DNA of 64,000 bases from Reichenbachiella ulvae. Lineage in GTDB: Bacteria > Bacteroidota > Bacteroidia > Cytophagales > Cyclobacteriaceae. How positions within the stretch are numbered: position 1 is the first letter of the stretch; every line of letters starts with the position of its first letter. A program made the translations under genes and the position numbers. Below the pieces are notes generated by a model that worked only from the letters and a program-made list of their open reading frames with translations, did no database searches and was not told where the DNA came from. The stretch spans positions 310,001-374,000 of the forward strand of contig NZ_JAOYOD010000001.1 of NCBI RefSeq assembly GCF_025833875.1, read 5' to 3'. Shown here in pieces: positions 63,501 to 64,000 of this stretch.

Positions 63501-64000
63501 TCTCTGATGCTAGCAGAATGGGCAGTTCTAATCAGCTAGAACTTGGTAGCGGTGCAGGTCCGGATATTGAAGAATACAACTGGAACTTAACTGGACTACA
63601 GACGGGTTGGAATTTCATCAGCAAGAGTCTGGCCAGTGCTAATGTAACCGGTGGTACGCCAGATCTGTCTGCTATAGACTGGTTCAGGATCTATAACGTC
63701 AAGTCTGGAACAGTGACCAATCGAGTAGACGCCATCCAGATCACATATGGCAGCTCGTCGGCACGTAGGTTAGACGATTCATTCACTGAATCGATACTTG
63801 ATGATCTTCCTGTGGAGTTGAGTGTATACCCTAATCCGTCTAAAGATTACGTCCAAATTGATCTTGGTTCTGGTCATGCAGACAAGGTGCATGTAATCAT
63901 GTACAATATGCTGGGAGCCAAGGTGATTGAAAAACATCTGGATACTGATAACCATTCCAAATGGAGATTGGATCTTTCCAGATTGAACTATGGACTTCAT
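57512..64000 (+). CDS. Giant secreted phosphoesterase/GH99-like/CBM protein, 3' end off the window
   Basis: My own translation from the ATG at 57512 stays open to the window end: 2,163 codons, ending inside a T9SS domain, so only a few tens of residues are missing. In order: signal peptide (1-20); Fn3-like and purple-acid-phosphatase-like domain (about 25-390: GGDSRNN, FGGDMT, RGNHE, QYHRP, CDAHT). A beta-sandwich module follows (about 418-565). Then comes a second metallophosphoesterase-like domain (about 585-860: MSDNKGD, IGAGDHL, IAHSRNGD, ATIHTFERYP). Next an NBR1-Ig-like domain (about 890-1005), and a GH71/99-like domain (about 1010-1395: MMGYQGWF, WPGFSWLN, MFDEVDEGTAMF). After it NBR1-Ig (about 1399-1510), beta-sandwich (about 1519-1665), two InlB-like repeats (about 1669-1810), NBR1-Ig (about 1814-1925), beta-sandwich (about 1928-2085) and T9SS (LSVYPNPSKD). 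It is probably a surface enzyme for phosphorylated mannan, by inference. Confidence 0.88.
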   Translation, partial: MKNKLLLLVLAILVSTSLRATTDKYRLTLRDDPATSIVIGWNQIDGTGATVYYGTTDHGTNYSSYAYSTAASRSAAFAGMDNHFARLTGLIPNTAYYFVIVDSNSTSQRFWFKTAPDVPTERLSFVAGGDSRNNRAPRQNGNRLVSKLKPHAVMFGGDMTNTCSNTEWQEWFDDWQLTISSDGRMYPVVATRGNHETNDDYIYHLFDTPRNNSSVYYALTFGGSLVRAYTLNSEIAVDGLQETWLQNDLVANDAVTWKSVQYHRPIRPHVAGKAEQNDQYASWAQKFYDYNVKLVVECDAHTVKTTWPIRPSTESGSDEGFIRDDVNGTVYVGEGCWGAPTRPNDDDKTWTRNSDVFNQFKWIFVDQEKIEVRTIKLDNATSVGENTNNDPFSIPSNLDIWTPSNGDVVTITQPDVDLSYLDACESLNGWNSSATLSLNYADPQQGIASVQFVGSGDLEFSKVFSPVYNSGANETHAQLEFDYYISDASKMGSNNQVELGSAGGADNNEFNWTLTGIQSGWNHVVLKFSEAGKIGVPDLNAINWFRFYNFKSGSITSKIDGIKIVDPSENYTVAKFEDLDNGALFHFSLMSDNKGDSPLSAGDNKSLTSMQRLDAWVRNSEFVIGAGDHLVNSNGNDPFLSFIQNDPFWNTNFYPNIADGENQAFGTGQGDWGSGWELFNYVDDFWNRPNVQMQPNNVDYYAQFQKSGFNIHLIQLHFSDEPASASDAFREESRQFMEDKLEELAPTKTDKDIIIVIAHSRNGDFVKEANFNPYRKDLLLSTADICISATIHTFERYPQYNTNYPNGAVHYNSGSACHTGSTHGYMEFHVLDNPLRVVIQYVNLEDNATRQLQTGYIDGIGDPTLALVKEIGGPAYDVDWATLELSNGQSNGASFVSQSIPSAMTPGDTVTVSVTMQNDGTSTWTEADLYKLGSQNPQDNNTWGLQRVHLDPSDQIAPGQSKIFTFDVIAPSNPGVYNFQWKMVQDNVEWFGPSSDNVTITVGNGVSVDELDQKLMMGYQGWFFAEGDGSGPNEWRHWFNSTTAPTAAEIGMDMWPDMSEYTQVYNTDMSYADGSTAALFSSHDLSTTRIHFQWMKDYNIHGVYLQRFLGEVQDVRFFNARNNVLQNVMTAASEEGRKFSIMYDVSGVANADVYAQLVQDWEYLVNTYDVANHPTYVQQESKPVVAIWGIGFKDRGLTPATFQSIIDYFHNQGAYVVGGVPSGWRDLSGDSDTNPAWAAVYRSLDMISPWTVGRYSSSNVDNWKTNYIAPDLTECSNSGVDYMPVIWPGFSWLNIHGGTFNQHPRNGGEFYWKQAYNAIDAGANFVYVAMFDEVDEGTAMFKIAETQADLPVGPQLVSLDQDGVSLPSDWYLKLADQTQRMLDGSIPLTSSIPISPNASGNWAAFSSQNVPSSVGLGDTLTISISMTNSGNTTWTLADGYYLGSENPRDNNTWGRTRVQLDGADSIEPGDTKVFTFDVVAPTTSGVYNMQWAMLQDNVEWFGEASDNAIITVGNVSNYIDECEDLTNWTSSQSLSLATNYQQGNAAIEFVGSTEMEFQKLFTTPFNSGADSADAVLRFWYYVSDVTQMQGNSQVELGSGGKADSLEYNWPLPNDLVNGWNLVDLKISDANSIGSVDLNAINWFRLYNFKSTSITTRIDAIQLLDPSTELSYSLQVNDGSGSGVYTSGTVVNLVANAAPSGQEFDQWVIDNGTVSISDVNASTTSLTMQQSAATVSATYRDIKYTLTVSSGSGSGDYIQGEDVTIVADAAPSGFEFDQWVIDSGSPVILDPTAISTNLVMGGEAASISATYRSLNLVNGASFVSQSVPAVMEAGQSMTVTVTMNNSGTKTWIAGSHFLGSQSPQDNVIWGTSRSVLTQNVAPGVDYTFSINITAPTTVGTYDFQWKMLEDMVEWFDAASPKLDIMVYNPNDYLDDCDAITGWQTSGSNSLVLSGTVQQGSGSVKINGLGTDEFKKVFSPVYNSGLPVANAYLEFWYFVSDASRMGSSNQLELGSGAGPDIEEYNWNLTGLQTGWNFISKSLASANVTGGTPDLSAIDWFRIYNVKSGTVTNRVDAIQITYGSSSARRLDDSFTESILDDLPVELSVYPNPSKDYVQIDLGSGHADKVHVIMYNMLGAKVIEKHLDTDNHSKWRLDLSRLNYGLH

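Overview
The window is from a Bacteroidota chromosome, most likely a marine or environmental member of the Cytophagales. Four things point that way: SusC/SusD pairs, C-terminal type IX secretion (T9SS) sorting domains with the V/MYPNP motif, promoter -7 boxes of the TAnnTTTG type, and mostly weak Shine-Dalgarno signals. The genus cannot be fixed from sequence reading alone.

Region 1 (1-5846) holds the N-terminal part of a SusC-type receptor running off the left edge, a coiled-coil/L-domain-like lipoprotein, a membrane-bound AraC-type regulator and a Bcr/CflA-type drug exporter, all on the minus strand. Region 2 (6037-22623) is a housekeeping block: dnaA, both methylmalonyl-CoA mutase subunits, pdhB, an OmpA/TPR lipoprotein, a PspC-domain protein, accA, an acyltransferase, yidD, a desaturase very like eukaryotic dihydroceramide delta-4 desaturase, fmt, folA, an SDR, an SRPBCC protein, threonine aldolase, a PlsC-type acyltransferase and era. 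Region 3 (22624-23352) is a boundary. It holds initiator tRNA-fMet, its terminator, a decayed 3' piece of a tRNA-His gene with a second terminator, and direct repeats, which looks like an old integration scar.

Region 4 (23353-64000 and beyond) is a roughly 40 kb polysaccharide utilization locus (PUL). It contains a 1,735-aa secreted protein with a cytochrome c motif, a ROK kinase, SusC, SusD, a DUF3823-like lipoprotein, two GH92 proteins, three GH71/GH99-like catalytic units, a pectin-lyase-fold lipoprotein, two MFS sugar transporters, a DoxX-like membrane protein, and a giant protein of at least 2,163 aa. The giant protein joins two phosphoesterase-like domains to a GH99-like domain. GH92 plus GH99-like enzymes suggest an alpha-mannan substrate, and the phosphoesterase domains suggest it may be phosphorylated.

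The most striking observation is regulatory. Six arrays in the PUL intergenic regions consist of TTAA(T/C/G)-started half-sites repeated every 11 bp, with three to six copies each. In three arrays the last half-site starts exactly 15 bp before a Bacteroidota-like -7 box. The PUL also encodes a membrane-anchored one-component regulator (44254-46803) with an exported LamG/Kelch-like sensor, one transmembrane helix and a cytoplasmic SARP-type winged helix plus BTAD domain. SARP regulators of Streptomyces bind direct repeats of 11-bp period next to the promoter, so regulator and arrays plausibly form one undescribed sugar-sensing system.
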